Source: CAZASK01 sp964487845 (GTDB lineage Bacteria > Chlamydiota > Chlamydiia > Chlamydiales > FEN-1388). From it: DNA of 64,000 nucleotides. Where the stretch lies: NCBI GenBank assembly GCA_964487845.1, contig CAZASK010000004.1:24196-88195 (forward strand), given 5' to 3'. The notes beneath the pieces are model-generated. The model ran no database searches, was not told the DNA's origin, and worked only from the letters and a program-made list of their open reading frames with translations. How positions within the stretch are numbered: the first letter of the stretch is position 1; every line of letters begins with the position of its first letter. Shown piece after piece: positions 44,925-53,897 of this stretch. The position numbers and the translations under genes were made by a program.

Positions 44925-46130
44925 ATGATTTTACTTTTGATTTCATGGCTAGAAAGTGTCTGCCACTGTCCACTTTTGACTGTGCTTAGCTATACGACTA
45001 CGCGACTTATTTTGGCATGTGTCACAGCTTTGGGTATAACTCTTTTCTTTGGTCCATGGTCCATAAAGCGCCTCTCCTCTCTTCGGCAGCCGATACGCGA
45101 TCTTCAAAATGAAAATGGCTTTTTATTAGGAAAGCTCCATAAGGGAAAGCGTAACACCCCTACTATGGGGGGGCTACTCATCTTGGTAGCTCTTTGCGTA
45201 TCATTATTTTTGTGGATGGATCTTTCCCATCCATTTACCGCGATTTTATTTTTGTCGACTGTGGCACTTGGTCTGCTTGGCGGCATGGATGACTATCGAA
45301 AGCTACGCTTGCAAAATCATAAAGGTGTGTCTGCGAAAAAAAAATTACTGGTGCAGTGTGCTGTCGCGCTTTTTGTGGCGAGTTATCTTCAGTTGCCGGC
45401 GGTGACAGAGGCTTTTCATGCAGTAGGATTACATATACCTGATATTCAAGAATTTAGTTCTGCACCAGCTGCGGATCGATCGCTTTCTTTGCAAGAGTAT
45501 TCAAGTAGGCTTTATATCCCTTGCATGAAGCATCCAGCAATTGTTTTTTCTGGGATCAGCCTTGTGCTTCTATGGGCTTTTTTCTCCTTTGTCATCGTGG
45601 GATGTTCCAATGCAGTCAATCTTTCTGATGGGTTGGATGGCCTTGCTCCTGGTCTTGTCGTCTTTGTCGCAGCATCCCTGGCAGTAGTAGCCTTTTGCTC
45701 GAATCACCAAGAAATTGCAGACTATTTGAACATCTTGTATATAGAAGGCTCTGGGGAGATTGCGATCTTTTTAGCCGCCGTTTGCGGGGCATGTTTAGGC
45801 TTTCTTTGGTTCAATAGCCACCCAGCAGAAATTTTTATGGGAGATGTGGGATCTTTAACGCTCGGGGGAATCGTTGGAATAGCAGCAGTATTACTACGCA
45901 GAGAATTCTTCTTGGCTATTGTAGGCGCTATCTTTGTAGCAGAAGCTCTCTCGGTGATTCTTCAAGTAATAGGGTATCGATACTGTAATAAAAAGAGGCT
46001 TTTTCTTTGTGCGCCCTTGCATCACCATTTTGAATATATGGGCTGGCCGGAAACAAAAGTGGTAATTCGATTTTGGATTGTAGCATTTGTGTTGGCTCTA
46101 GTAGGGCTCCTTACACTTAAGCTGCAGTAA
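44925..46130 (+). CDS. mraY: Phospho-N-acetylmuramoyl-pentapeptide transferase
   Basis: 401-residue polytopic membrane enzyme. Signature residues: MDDYRK with the Asp pair, NLSDGLDGLAPGL, the cytoplasmic Asp of FMGDVGSLTLGG and the His-rich loop APLHHHFEYMGWPE. MraY transfers phospho-MurNAc-pentapeptide to undecaprenyl phosphate, forming lipid I in the inner membrane. It is somewhat longer than the usual 360 residues, from an N-terminal extension and an enlarged loop near residues 165-205 (EFSSAPAADRSLSL). It starts three bases after murF. Confidence 0.96.
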   Translation: MILLLISWLESVCHCPLLTVLSYTTTRLILACVTALGITLFFGPWSIKRLSSLRQPIRDLQNENGFLLGKLHKGKRNTPTMGGLLILVALCVSLFLWMDLSHPFTAILFLSTVALGLLGGMDDYRKLRLQNHKGVSAKKKLLVQCAVALFVASYLQLPAVTEAFHAVGLHIPDIQEFSSAPAADRSLSLQEYSSRLYIPCMKHPAIVFSGISLVLLWAFFSFVIVGCSNAVNLSDGLDGLAPGLVVFVAASLAVVAFCSNHQEIADYLNILYIEGSGEIAIFLAAVCGACLGFLWFNSHPAEIFMGDVGSLTLGGIVGIAAVLLRREFFLAIVGAIFVAEALSVILQVIGYRYCNKKRLFLCAPLHHHFEYMGWPETKVVIRFWIVAFVLALVGLLTLKLQ

Positions 46131-46211
46131 TAATACCATTTATAAAAACTAAACGTTATTTTTGATAAATGATATAAGTTCCTTTGTGATTTTATTTGAG
46201 AGGAGATCGCT

Positions 46212-47165
46212 GTGGAAAATTCTCTATTGATGTGGGCCGTTTTTATAATCATTGTTCTCACTTTGCTCATTCTTGATCTTGGTGTTTTTCATAAAAAAAA
46301 TCGAGAGATAGGGTTTAAAGAGAGCCTGCAGATGAGTGCGTTTTATATAGTTATAGCATTCATTTTCGGTTTATGGATATGGCATATCAAGGGTATAGAT
46401 AGTTTTGCTGAATACATTACAGGATTTCTTGTTGAAAAATCACTTGCTCTTGATAACATTTTTCTTATCTCCATAATATTCTCATCTCTATCAATACCTC
46501 AAAAATACCAGCATCGTGTGCTCTTTTGGGGTATTTTAGGGGTTATTGTCTTAAGGGCAATTATGATAGCAATGGGTGTGCAAATTGTTACTCGATTTGA
46601 ATGGGTTTTATATGTTTTTGCAGCCTTTATGATTTTTACTGGTATCAAGATGTTTTTTATGTCGCACAAGCCAGTAGAAATCTCTCAAAATCCTTTATTG
46701 ATATGGATGCAGCGGCATTTAAATATCACTGATAAATTGTATGATCAAAAATTTTTCGTTTATCAAAATATAGGTGTATCTCAAAAACAAAAGTTATTTG
46801 TGACTCCGCTTTTTGTATCTCTAGTTATGGTAGAGTGTATTGATGTGATTTTTGCTGTGGATAGTATTCCTGCTATTTTTGCAATCACGCAAGACCCATA
46901 TATCGTCTACACAAGCAATATATTTGCCATATTGGGTTTGCGTGCGCTGTACTTTGCTCTAGCTTCAATTGTTGATCGCTTTTATTACTTAAAATATGCG
47001 TTAGCTGTGGTTCTGATATTTATAGGGTCGAAAATTTTTATAGCTGATGCTCTTAATTTGGCAAAAATACCTCCTGTCGTGTCGTTGGTCACGACATTCA
47101 CTATTTTAGCCGGTGGAGTAGTGTGCTCTATCAACAAAAAAAAGAATGGCCAGAACAAGGAATGA
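46212..47165 (+). CDS. TerC/Alx-family membrane protein
   Basis: 317 residues, about nine hydrophobic segments. TerC features: LILDLGVF near the N-terminus, FLVEKSLALDNIFLI with the conserved Glu-Lys-Ser-x-x-x-Asn/Asp pattern, and VECIDVIFAVDSIPAIFAIT in the second half, which carries the conserved acidic residues in the membrane. The family includes Alx and TerC and is linked to manganese export and metal homeostasis or to metallating exported proteins. Start is GTG at 46212 with AGGAGA upstream. It sits between mraY and murD with gaps of 81 and 167 bases and is visibly AT-richer than its neighbours, suggesting an insertion. Confidence 0.9.
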   Translation: MENSLLMWAVFIIIVLTLLILDLGVFHKKNREIGFKESLQMSAFYIVIAFIFGLWIWHIKGIDSFAEYITGFLVEKSLALDNIFLISIIFSSLSIPQKYQHRVLFWGILGVIVLRAIMIAMGVQIVTRFEWVLYVFAAFMIFTGIKMFFMSHKPVEISQNPLLIWMQRHLNITDKLYDQKFFVYQNIGVSQKQKLFVTPLFVSLVMVECIDVIFAVDSIPAIFAITQDPYIVYTSNIFAILGLRALYFALASIVDRFYYLKYALAVVLIFIGSKIFIADALNLAKIPPVVSLVTTFTILAGGVVCSINKKKNGQNKE

Positions 47166-47332
47166 ATTTTCTAAAATAGACTTCTTTTAAAACTCGCTTT
47201 GGTTGGAAAAATTAATGATTTTTGAGCAGGTTTAGTTGCAAATTTTGAGAGTAATATGTGAGCATATGGTCGAAAAATTTGCAGCCAAAGATGGTAATTT
47301 TAACAACCAAATGGAGTTTTGAAAGAAGTCTA

Positions 47333-48682
47333 ATGAGATCTATGAGAACAATAGTATGTCTTGGTGCCGGAGTGACGGGAGTCTCTGTTGCTCGCTTGTG
47401 TGTGAGTCATGGCTGGCAGGTGATGATAACAGATGACGCACATAATAAGGCATATGCAGCTTGCGAGAAGCTCTCATCAGCATGGGTGAGTGCCCATAGT
47501 GTAGCTGATATGATGACTCTTTTACATACAGCAGCTGTTGATTCTGTAATTGTATCTCCTGGAATAAAACTTTCGCACCCACTTCTTGTTCTTGCACGGC
47601 AAAAAAATATAGCAATTTTAGGAGACATTGAATTTGGATTACAGCTTTTGCCTAAAAAAGGTCCTCAACTTGTAGCGATTACAGGATCAAACGGAAAAAC
47701 TACTGTGACACTACTTGTCGAGCATATGTTGCGATATGCTGGGAAGAAGGCAAAAGCTGTTGGCAATGTTGGGAATGCCTTTTTAGATTATGTGATTGAT
47801 CCACAAGAAGAAGTCCTTGTCCTAGAAATCAGCTCTCAACAACTTGAGTATCTCTACTGCTCAGATAAGGAAAAGATACATCCTGTTTTTGATGCTGGAT
47901 GCATTGTGAATATCTCGCCTAACCATCTGGACTGGCATGGCAGTATGGAGGATTATGTAGCAGCAAAACTCAAGCTTTCTTCTCTTGTAAAACAAGATGG
48001 CATGTATGTGTCAGTAGAGTGTATGCATTATCCCGAGCTCTATGGCAAAGCGCATGTGATCGGACGTGATGTCTCTATGAGTGCAACACATGTCGTGCGC
48101 TTTAGGAAAGAAGAGGCACTCATCTCTGAAAAACTCCAAAAAAGCTTTGCCCATGATAAGGAGAATTTTTTATTTGCCTATGCGATAGCAGTGCAGCTCG
48201 GAGTAAAGCCTGAAGTTGCCATGCTCGCCTATGAGAGCTTTACAAAGCCTGAGCACCGCATTCAATTCCTCAAAACACATCAAGGCATCTCTTATTATGA
48301 TGATAGCAAGGGCACAAATATAGCGGCTGTTATACGCGCTGTAACGAGTGTCCCTGGACCTGTGCATCTCATCGCTGGAGGCGTGCATAAAGGAGAGCCA
48401 TATAGCTCCTGGATTCCATATTTTAAAGGGGTTGTGAATCATGTCTTTGCAATTGGAGAGGCTAAGACGTTGATTCAGCAGGACTTAGAGCCAGCTATCC
48501 AGGTTACGTTGTGTGATTCTTTAGAAAGCGCCTTTGCATTAGCGTGCAACTTTTCTGTTTCCTCAATTGCAAAAGAGGGTGGTTCTGTGTTACTTTCACC
48601 TGGATGCTCCAGTTGGGATATGTTTCAAAGTTATAAGGAGCGAGGAAAGAGATTTCAAGAGCTTGTAGCTAAGTTGCGGTAA
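47333..48682 (+). CDS. murD: UDP-MurNAc-L-alanine--D-glutamate ligase
   Basis: 449 residues from the ATG at 47333; ATG at 47342 is an alternative, and the frame extends further upstream to a GTG at 47258 without family resemblance. MurD motifs: N-terminal Rossmann VCLGAGVTGVSVARL, P-loop TGSNGKTTVTLLVEH, NISPNHLDWHGS, the YYDDSKGTNIAAV region and LLSPGCSSWDMFQSYKERG at the C-terminus. It adds D-glutamate to UDP-MurNAc-L-alanine in the cytoplasm. Only weak ribosome binding signals are seen. It is followed by the LysM gene after 13 bases. Confidence 0.95.
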   Translation: MRSMRTIVCLGAGVTGVSVARLCVSHGWQVMITDDAHNKAYAACEKLSSAWVSAHSVADMMTLLHTAAVDSVIVSPGIKLSHPLLVLARQKNIAILGDIEFGLQLLPKKGPQLVAITGSNGKTTVTLLVEHMLRYAGKKAKAVGNVGNAFLDYVIDPQEEVLVLEISSQQLEYLYCSDKEKIHPVFDAGCIVNISPNHLDWHGSMEDYVAAKLKLSSLVKQDGMYVSVECMHYPELYGKAHVIGRDVSMSATHVVRFRKEEALISEKLQKSFAHDKENFLFAYAIAVQLGVKPEVAMLAYESFTKPEHRIQFLKTHQGISYYDDSKGTNIAAVIRAVTSVPGPVHLIAGGVHKGEPYSSWIPYFKGVVNHVFAIGEAKTLIQQDLEPAIQVTLCDSLESAFALACNFSVSSIAKEGGSVLLSPGCSSWDMFQSYKERGKRFQELVAKLR

Positions 48683-48695
48683 AAGGGTTGTTGTC

Positions 48696-49325
48696 ATGAG
48701 TCGAAAAGATGTAATTATTGTAGCGTGTTTGTTAAATATCGCGCTGTTTCTTGTGCTGTTTGCCACTGCGTCGATGTGGGAGGAGGCTGAAGAAGCAGCT
48801 TGTGATACACCTCTTCCTCTATTTGTTGCGCAAGAAGCGCCTCCGCTTATTACGCCGCCTCCTGCCCCAATAGTTGAAAAAAAGGCACCTCTTGATGAAA
48901 TTGACGAGGCGGTACAACAATATACAAGACGTCAAGAAGTAGCTGTAAAGCCGGAAGTGAAAATTACAAAAGAAGTAATCGAAGAGGTCATAGTTAAAAA
49001 AGGAGATGTCCTCTCTAAAATAGCAAAAGCTCACGATGTGACTGTAGAAGATATTATCCAAGTCAACGGCCTTGTAAATACGAAGCTGAAAATTGGACAA
49101 GTTCTTAAAATCAAAAAGGTAGTGACAGAGCAACAGAAGAGTCAACCTTCTGTTGTACCAGAAGAGGTAAAAGGCGCTTCATACTATGTTGTGCAAGGAG
49201 GAGATAATCCCTGGAAGATCGCGCGAAAATGTAAGCTTGATTATGATGAGCTTTTGCGATTGAATAATTTAGATGAAGAAAAGGCGAAGAATCTAAAGAT
49301 AGGACAAAAACTGAGAATTAAATAA
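48696..49325 (+). CDS. Membrane-anchored LysM protein (NlpD-like without peptidase domain)
   Basis: 209 residues: an N-terminal anchor or uncleaved signal (VIIVACLLNIALFLVLFATA), a Pro-rich linker, and two LysM domains at about residues 99-142 (VKKGDVLSKIAKAHDVTVED) and 163-208 (VVQGGDNPWKIARKCKLDYD). LysM binds GlcNAc-containing glycans such as peptidoglycan. NlpD activators of amidases have a C-terminal M23 domain, absent here. I recall a small LysM protein between murD and ftsW in Chlamydia (CT759, annotated NlpD). Likely an envelope factor anchored in the inner membrane and acting at the septum. Confidence 0.88.
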   Translation: MSRKDVIIVACLLNIALFLVLFATASMWEEAEEAACDTPLPLFVAQEAPPLITPPPAPIVEKKAPLDEIDEAVQQYTRRQEVAVKPEVKITKEVIEEVIVKKGDVLSKIAKAHDVTVEDIIQVNGLVNTKLKIGQVLKIKKVVTEQQKSQPSVVPEEVKGASYYVVQGGDNPWKIARKCKLDYDELLRLNNLDEEKAKNLKIGQKLRIK

Positions 49326-49330
49326 ATCAT

Positions 49331-50416
49331 ATGATGATTTCATCAAGATATCTTTTGTTTCCTGTTCTTCTCCTTCTTTGCGCAGGAGTCATCATGATTT
49401 TTAATGCCTCTTCTGCGGACATTCTCGATCATGGCATGACAGAAGCGGGCACCCATTCAGCTGTTGTAACCCAGATAGCGTATGCCGTTTTAGGATCACT
49501 TTTCGGGTGCATTCTCTATGCCATTGGCCCCAAAAATTGTGTTCAATATAGTGGATCGATACTGATAGTTCTTAGCGTGCTTTTGCTGCTCGTTTTTGTT
49601 CCCGGCATCGGGGTGACAGCCAATGGTGCCCGGCGGTGGATTAAGGTATTTGGTTTATCGATGCAGCCCTCTGAATTTGTAAAATTGGCTGTTCCTCTTT
49701 ACTATATCAACTGTTTTTCTACTAGTTTAGGAGACTATCGTCAGCTGATGAAAAAATTGGCATGGCTGGCAGTGCCTTTTTTGCTTATTTTGATGGAGCC
49801 TAATAACGGCACTCTTGGAGTTATTGTGCTCTTGCTGTTTGTTCTTTGTTTTCTTACAAAAATTCCATTTAAGTTATGGGCTTTTCCTGCTCTTGTTTTG
49901 GTGATGATAGCTGGTGTGTGTGCTGTGAGTATGCCCTATGTACGCCATCGCCTCGATATTTTTCTTCATCCAGAAAAAGATTTGAAAGGGAAAGGGCATC
50001 AGCCGTATCAAGCGAAAATAGCGAGTGGATCTGGAGGATTGATTGGAGTAGGGCCAGGAAAGAGCATGCAGAAGCTGAGCTACCTTCCTGAGGCACAAAA
50101 TGACTATATAGCGGCTATCTATGCTGAGGAGTATGGCTTTATTGGCATCTTCATTCTCGTGGCGACATATGGTTTTTTAGCAGTCATTGGTTTTACTGTG
50201 GCTTTTCATACGGCTGATACTGATGGCTACCTCATCGCAGCAAGCTATACTTTTTTGTTTTCATTTCAAGCATTTTTAAACTTAGCTGTGGTATCGGGGC
50301 TCCTTCCTAGCACGGGATTGAATTTACCATTTTTGAGTCAGGGAGGCTCTTCTCTTATTGCCAATATGGGAGCTCTAGGCCTTGTTATGAGTATAAATCG
50401 AGGAAATAGACGATGA
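49331..50416 (+). CDS. ftsW: Septal peptidoglycan polymerase FtsW (SEDS family)
   Basis: 361 residues, about ten membrane spans. SEDS features: GARRWIKVFGLSMQPSEFVKL, the large extracytoplasmic loop with QPYQAKIASGSGGLIGVGPG, and EAQNDYIAAIYAEEYGFIG with the conserved Asp needed for glycosyltransferase activity, then PSTGLNLPFLSQGGSSLIAN. SEDS proteins polymerise lipid II with a partner class B PBP. The context with murG, murC and ftsQ identifies FtsW rather than RodA. The stop overlaps murG by four bases (ATGA at 50413-50416). Confidence 0.95.
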   Translation: MMISSRYLLFPVLLLLCAGVIMIFNASSADILDHGMTEAGTHSAVVTQIAYAVLGSLFGCILYAIGPKNCVQYSGSILIVLSVLLLLVFVPGIGVTANGARRWIKVFGLSMQPSEFVKLAVPLYYINCFSTSLGDYRQLMKKLAWLAVPFLLILMEPNNGTLGVIVLLLFVLCFLTKIPFKLWAFPALVLVMIAGVCAVSMPYVRHRLDIFLHPEKDLKGKGHQPYQAKIASGSGGLIGVGPGKSMQKLSYLPEAQNDYIAAIYAEEYGFIGIFILVATYGFLAVIGFTVAFHTADTDGYLIAASYTFLFSFQAFLNLAVVSGLLPSTGLNLPFLSQGGSSLIANMGALGLVMSINRGNRR

Positions 50417-51507
50417 AATGGCGGTGCGTGATTACAGCTGGTGGCACGGGAGGTCATTTATTTCCAGCGCAAGCTTTAGCGACGATGCTACAAAAAGCAG
50501 ATATCGATGTCGTCTGCATGGGAAGTGGTCTGCATGTAAGTCCCTACTTTGCTCAAGAAAATTACTGTTATAAAGAAGTGGCCGCTGGGAAATTTTCAAA
50601 ACATCCCCTGAAACTTCTTCAAGGGCTGTGGCAGATGAGTAAAGGGGTGACACAGTCGATTTCTTACTTGCGTTCTTATAGACCGCATTTAGTGGTAGGT
50701 TTTGGTAGCTATCATACAGCGCCTGTGCTTGCGGCTGCTCGTTGTCTTAAGGTGCCGATTATACTTCATGAAGCAAATGCACAGCCTGGGAAGGTAAATA
50801 GGCTCTTTTCTCGCTCTGCTTTATGGACAGGGGTGTTTTTTGAGCAAGCTTCTCACAAACTTCGTGGCGCGAGCACTCATGTTACGCTGCCACTTAGACA
50901 GCCCTTTATTGAACAGGGGCGTCTTTCTAAAGGAGAGGCTGTAGCTCATTATGGGCTTGACCCTCATAAGAAGACGATCGTTGTATTTGGGGGCTCGCAA
51001 GGAGCAAGGCGCCTCAATGAAGTGTTGCTCAAGGCGGCGCCTCATTTTCCCAAGCATCTTGTGCAAGTCATTCACTACACAGGTGGGGATGCAGCATATA
51101 CAAAAAATGTCTATGATAAGGCGGGCCTCTTTTCATTTGTAAGCTCTTTCGAGAAAAATATGGCCAGGGCTTATGCAGCAGCAGATCTTGTCGTGTGTCG
51201 GTCAGGCGCTGGCACCATAGCAGAGCTTATCAATGAGGCTGTGCCAGCGCTGTTTGTTCCATTCGCATATGCCGCTGATGACCATCAGCAACTCAATGCA
51301 GAGTATGTGGCAGAACATATTGGAGCTGGGGCTATTTTAACAGAAAAAGAGCTGTCGCCGGATACGCTTGTAGAAAAAATAAGCGTGCTTATGCAAGAGT
51401 CCTCTTTAGAAAAAATGAGGCGCAATGTGTCCTCTTATCAAAAAAATAATCCAAGGATCGATTTTTGCCAGGCGATTATCCAAGCAATAAGGAATCAGAC
51501 AGTATGA
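50413..51507 (+). CDS. murG: UDP-GlcNAc:MurNAc-pentapeptide-lipid I GlcNAc transferase
   Basis: 364 residues with both GT-B halves. N-terminal glycine-rich loop ITAGGTGGHLFPAQALA, VVGFGSYHTAPVLAAA, HEANAQPGKVNR; C-terminal FGGSQGARRLNEVL and VVCRSGAGTIAEL. It makes lipid II from lipid I at the inner membrane. Length is normal. Start overlaps ftsW by four bases and stop overlaps murC/ddl (ATGA at 51504-51507), so the three are translationally coupled. Confidence 0.97.
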   Translation: MKWRCVITAGGTGGHLFPAQALATMLQKADIDVVCMGSGLHVSPYFAQENYCYKEVAAGKFSKHPLKLLQGLWQMSKGVTQSISYLRSYRPHLVVGFGSYHTAPVLAAARCLKVPIILHEANAQPGKVNRLFSRSALWTGVFFEQASHKLRGASTHVTLPLRQPFIEQGRLSKGEAVAHYGLDPHKKTIVVFGGSQGARRLNEVLLKAAPHFPKHLVQVIHYTGGDAAYTKNVYDKAGLFSFVSSFEKNMARAYAAADLVVCRSGAGTIAELINEAVPALFVPFAYAADDHQQLNAEYVAEHIGAGAILTEKELSPDTLVEKISVLMQESSLEKMRRNVSSYQKNNPRIDFCQAIIQAIRNQTV

Positions 51508-53897
51508 CACAAGAGACAGTACATTTTATTGGAATTGGCGGCATTGGAATGAGTGGACTTGCGCGTATTCTTTTGCAGCAAGGTAAACAAGTCAGCGGAA
51601 GTGATATTTCGGCAGGATATATGATAGAGGCCTTGCAAGCGCAAGGAGCGCACATCTCTATTGGGCACGCAAAAGAAAATATTGCATGTGCAAAAACAGT
51701 AGTAGTGAGTACAGATATTGCCCAGGACAACCCAGAGCTACAAGAGGCGATTGCAAAAAAATGCAGTATCTTGCACAGGTCTGATCTTTTGCTGCAGCTT
51801 ATGAAGCATGCAAAGCCGCTAGCAGTGACAGGGACTCATGGCAAGACCACAACGTCTGCGCTTTTGACCTATGTGCTACACACAGCTGGCTGGAGGCCGA
51901 CTTTTGCGGTAGGGGGTATGATTCCGCAGCTAGAGACAAATGCATCTCATGGCACGGGTGATTATTTTGTATTAGAAGCTGATGAAAGTGATGCTACATT
52001 TTTAAAGTATCCTTACTATGGAGCAATTGTTACGAATGTCGACAATGACCACATCGCTCACTATGGCTCGATGGAGCAGCTTACGCAGGCATTTCGTCAA
52101 TTTATGAAACAGGGAGTTCATGGCGGGCCGCTCCTTTTTTGTGGCGATGATCCTCTCTTGTCTGCCATGCAGCCTCAAGGCATTTCATATGGGTTTTCAG
52201 ACAAGGTAATGCTGCGCGCGCATCGCTATAGACAATGTGGATGGACGTGCTATTTTGATATTACCTATAAAGGAAAATTATTTGGAGACGTTGAACTTGC
52301 TCTTGTAGGCAGGCACAATGCCCTGAATGCTCTTGCTGTCTTTGGGCTTGCTCTTGAGTTAGGAGTTCCAGAAGATGCAATCAGGCAAGCTCTGAAGACG
52401 TTTCAAGGTGTTGCAAGGAGGCTGCAGTACAAAGGAGAGGTCAGTCACGTAGTCGCCTTTGATGATTATGCGCATCATCCTGCTGAAATTAAAACGACTT
52501 TAAATGCTCTTAGAAATGCTGTAGAGGCAAAAAGAGTAATTGCTGTTTTTCAGCCGCATCGCTATTCAAGGATGCAATATTGTATGCATCATTTTGATAA
52601 TGCTTTTGATGCAGCAGACATGGCTTTTGTGACAGAACTCTATACAGCAGGTGAGCAGCCTATAGCAGGCGTTACAAGTGATGCGATTGTAGAAGCAATT
52701 CAAAAGGTGAATACAACTTCTGTATTTTCCATTCCAAGAGCGCGCGTGTTAGAGAAGCTAGCAGATGTTGTGCGTCCTCATGATGTCATCATCTTTCTTG
52801 GAGCAGGAGACATTACAAAAGCTGCAGCTGACTGTATCGCCTATCTCAAGAAAAAAGAGGTGAAGAAGTATGTTGTCGGGGTCATTTTTGGTGGAGTAAG
52901 TGATGAGCATGAGGTGTCGTGCGTCTCTGCTGAGTCAATAATAGCTCGCTTAGATCGCTCTCTCTATGATGTCAAGGAGTACAAGATTGGAAAAGATGGA
53001 GTCTTTCAATCTCATAAAAAAGAGAGGCAAATAGCCTCTGAAGAGGTGATATCGAAAGATCTTTTCTGTGAGCTCATACAGTGCGATCTTTTTATTCCAG
53101 TGCTTCATGGACCTTTCGGAGAAGATGGAACAATACAAGGTTTTTTTGAAACGATTCAAAAACCATACGTAGGATGCGATGTGCGCTCGTGCGCTGTCAG
53201 CATGGACAAAGCCTTCATTAAATGGATAGCAGAGGCAAATGATATAGCGACCTCTCCTTTTTTTACCTGTAACTCTCAAGAGTGGACTGAAGGAGAAGAG
53301 AGCGTTTTAGCTCGTATTCAAGAAAAGCTTCCATTCCCACTTTTTGTAAAGCCGACACATGGAGGTTCTACCTTTGGTGTTTCTCGAGCAGATAATCCAA
53401 AAAGCCTGCGTGAAGCTATCAACTACGCATTTCAATTTGATACTCATGTGCTTGTAGAAAAAGAAATACGAGGTCGTGAAATTGAGTTTGCAGTACGAGG
53501 AAATGGGAGTATCCACGTAGCTCATCCAGGCGAGATTCTTACAGAGGGAAGATGTTATTCATATGAGAATAAATATGGCGCTTCAGGGTTTCAGGTGACT
53601 GTACAGCCTCATATGGCACAAGAGATAGTAGAAGAGGGGAAGAAGCTTGCTCAAAAAATGTATTATTTAGCCTCTTGTCAAGGGTTGGCGCGCGTTGATT
53701 TTTTCCTAGACGCTTCAAACAAGTATTGGTTTAATGAGATCAATCCTTTCCCTGGATTTACTCAAAATAGCCTCTATCCAAAAATGTGGGAGCAGTCGCA
53801 GCTTGCTTATCAAGATTTGCTCGATGAGTTGATTATTTTAGCACTTGAGCGTAGAAGGCGAGAAAAGCGTCATTTTGGAGCCTTGACGCGTGGATAG
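51504..53897 (+). CDS. murC-ddl: Fused UDP-MurNAc-L-Ala ligase and D-Ala-D-Ala ligase
   Basis: 797 residues, one uninterrupted frame. Residues 1 to about 450 are MurC: FIGIGGIGMSGLARIL, P-loop TGTHGKTTTSALL, EADESDATF and FDDYAHHPAEIKTTL. From about 455 it is D-Ala-D-Ala ligase: GVIFGGVSDEHEVSC, HGPFGEDGTIQG, FVKPTHGGSTFGVS and the metal-binding end FNEINPFPGFTQNSLYP. The fusion couples addition of L-Ala to UDP-MurNAc with D-Ala-D-Ala formation and is a chlamydial hallmark. Its ATG overlaps the murG stop by four bases; its 3' end overlaps the ftsQ start by eight. Confidence 0.97.
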   Translation: MTQETVHFIGIGGIGMSGLARILLQQGKQVSGSDISAGYMIEALQAQGAHISIGHAKENIACAKTVVVSTDIAQDNPELQEAIAKKCSILHRSDLLLQLMKHAKPLAVTGTHGKTTTSALLTYVLHTAGWRPTFAVGGMIPQLETNASHGTGDYFVLEADESDATFLKYPYYGAIVTNVDNDHIAHYGSMEQLTQAFRQFMKQGVHGGPLLFCGDDPLLSAMQPQGISYGFSDKVMLRAHRYRQCGWTCYFDITYKGKLFGDVELALVGRHNALNALAVFGLALELGVPEDAIRQALKTFQGVARRLQYKGEVSHVVAFDDYAHHPAEIKTTLNALRNAVEAKRVIAVFQPHRYSRMQYCMHHFDNAFDAADMAFVTELYTAGEQPIAGVTSDAIVEAIQKVNTTSVFSIPRARVLEKLADVVRPHDVIIFLGAGDITKAAADCIAYLKKKEVKKYVVGVIFGGVSDEHEVSCVSAESIIARLDRSLYDVKEYKIGKDGVFQSHKKERQIASEEVISKDLFCELIQCDLFIPVLHGPFGEDGTIQGFFETIQKPYVGCDVRSCAVSMDKAFIKWIAEANDIATSPFFTCNSQEWTEGEESVLARIQEKLPFPLFVKPTHGGSTFGVSRADNPKSLREAINYAFQFDTHVLVEKEIRGREIEFAVRGNGSIHVAHPGEILTEGRCYSYENKYGASGFQVTVQPHMAQEIVEEGKKLAQKMYYLASCQGLARVDFFLDASNKYWFNEINPFPGFTQNSLYPKMWEQSQLAYQDLLDELIILALERRRREKRHFGALTRG

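Noticed and set aside
47258..47332. N-terminal extension of MurD from a GTG
   Set aside because: The 25 extra residues do not resemble MurD, and the Rossmann strand starts right after the ATG at 47333/47342.
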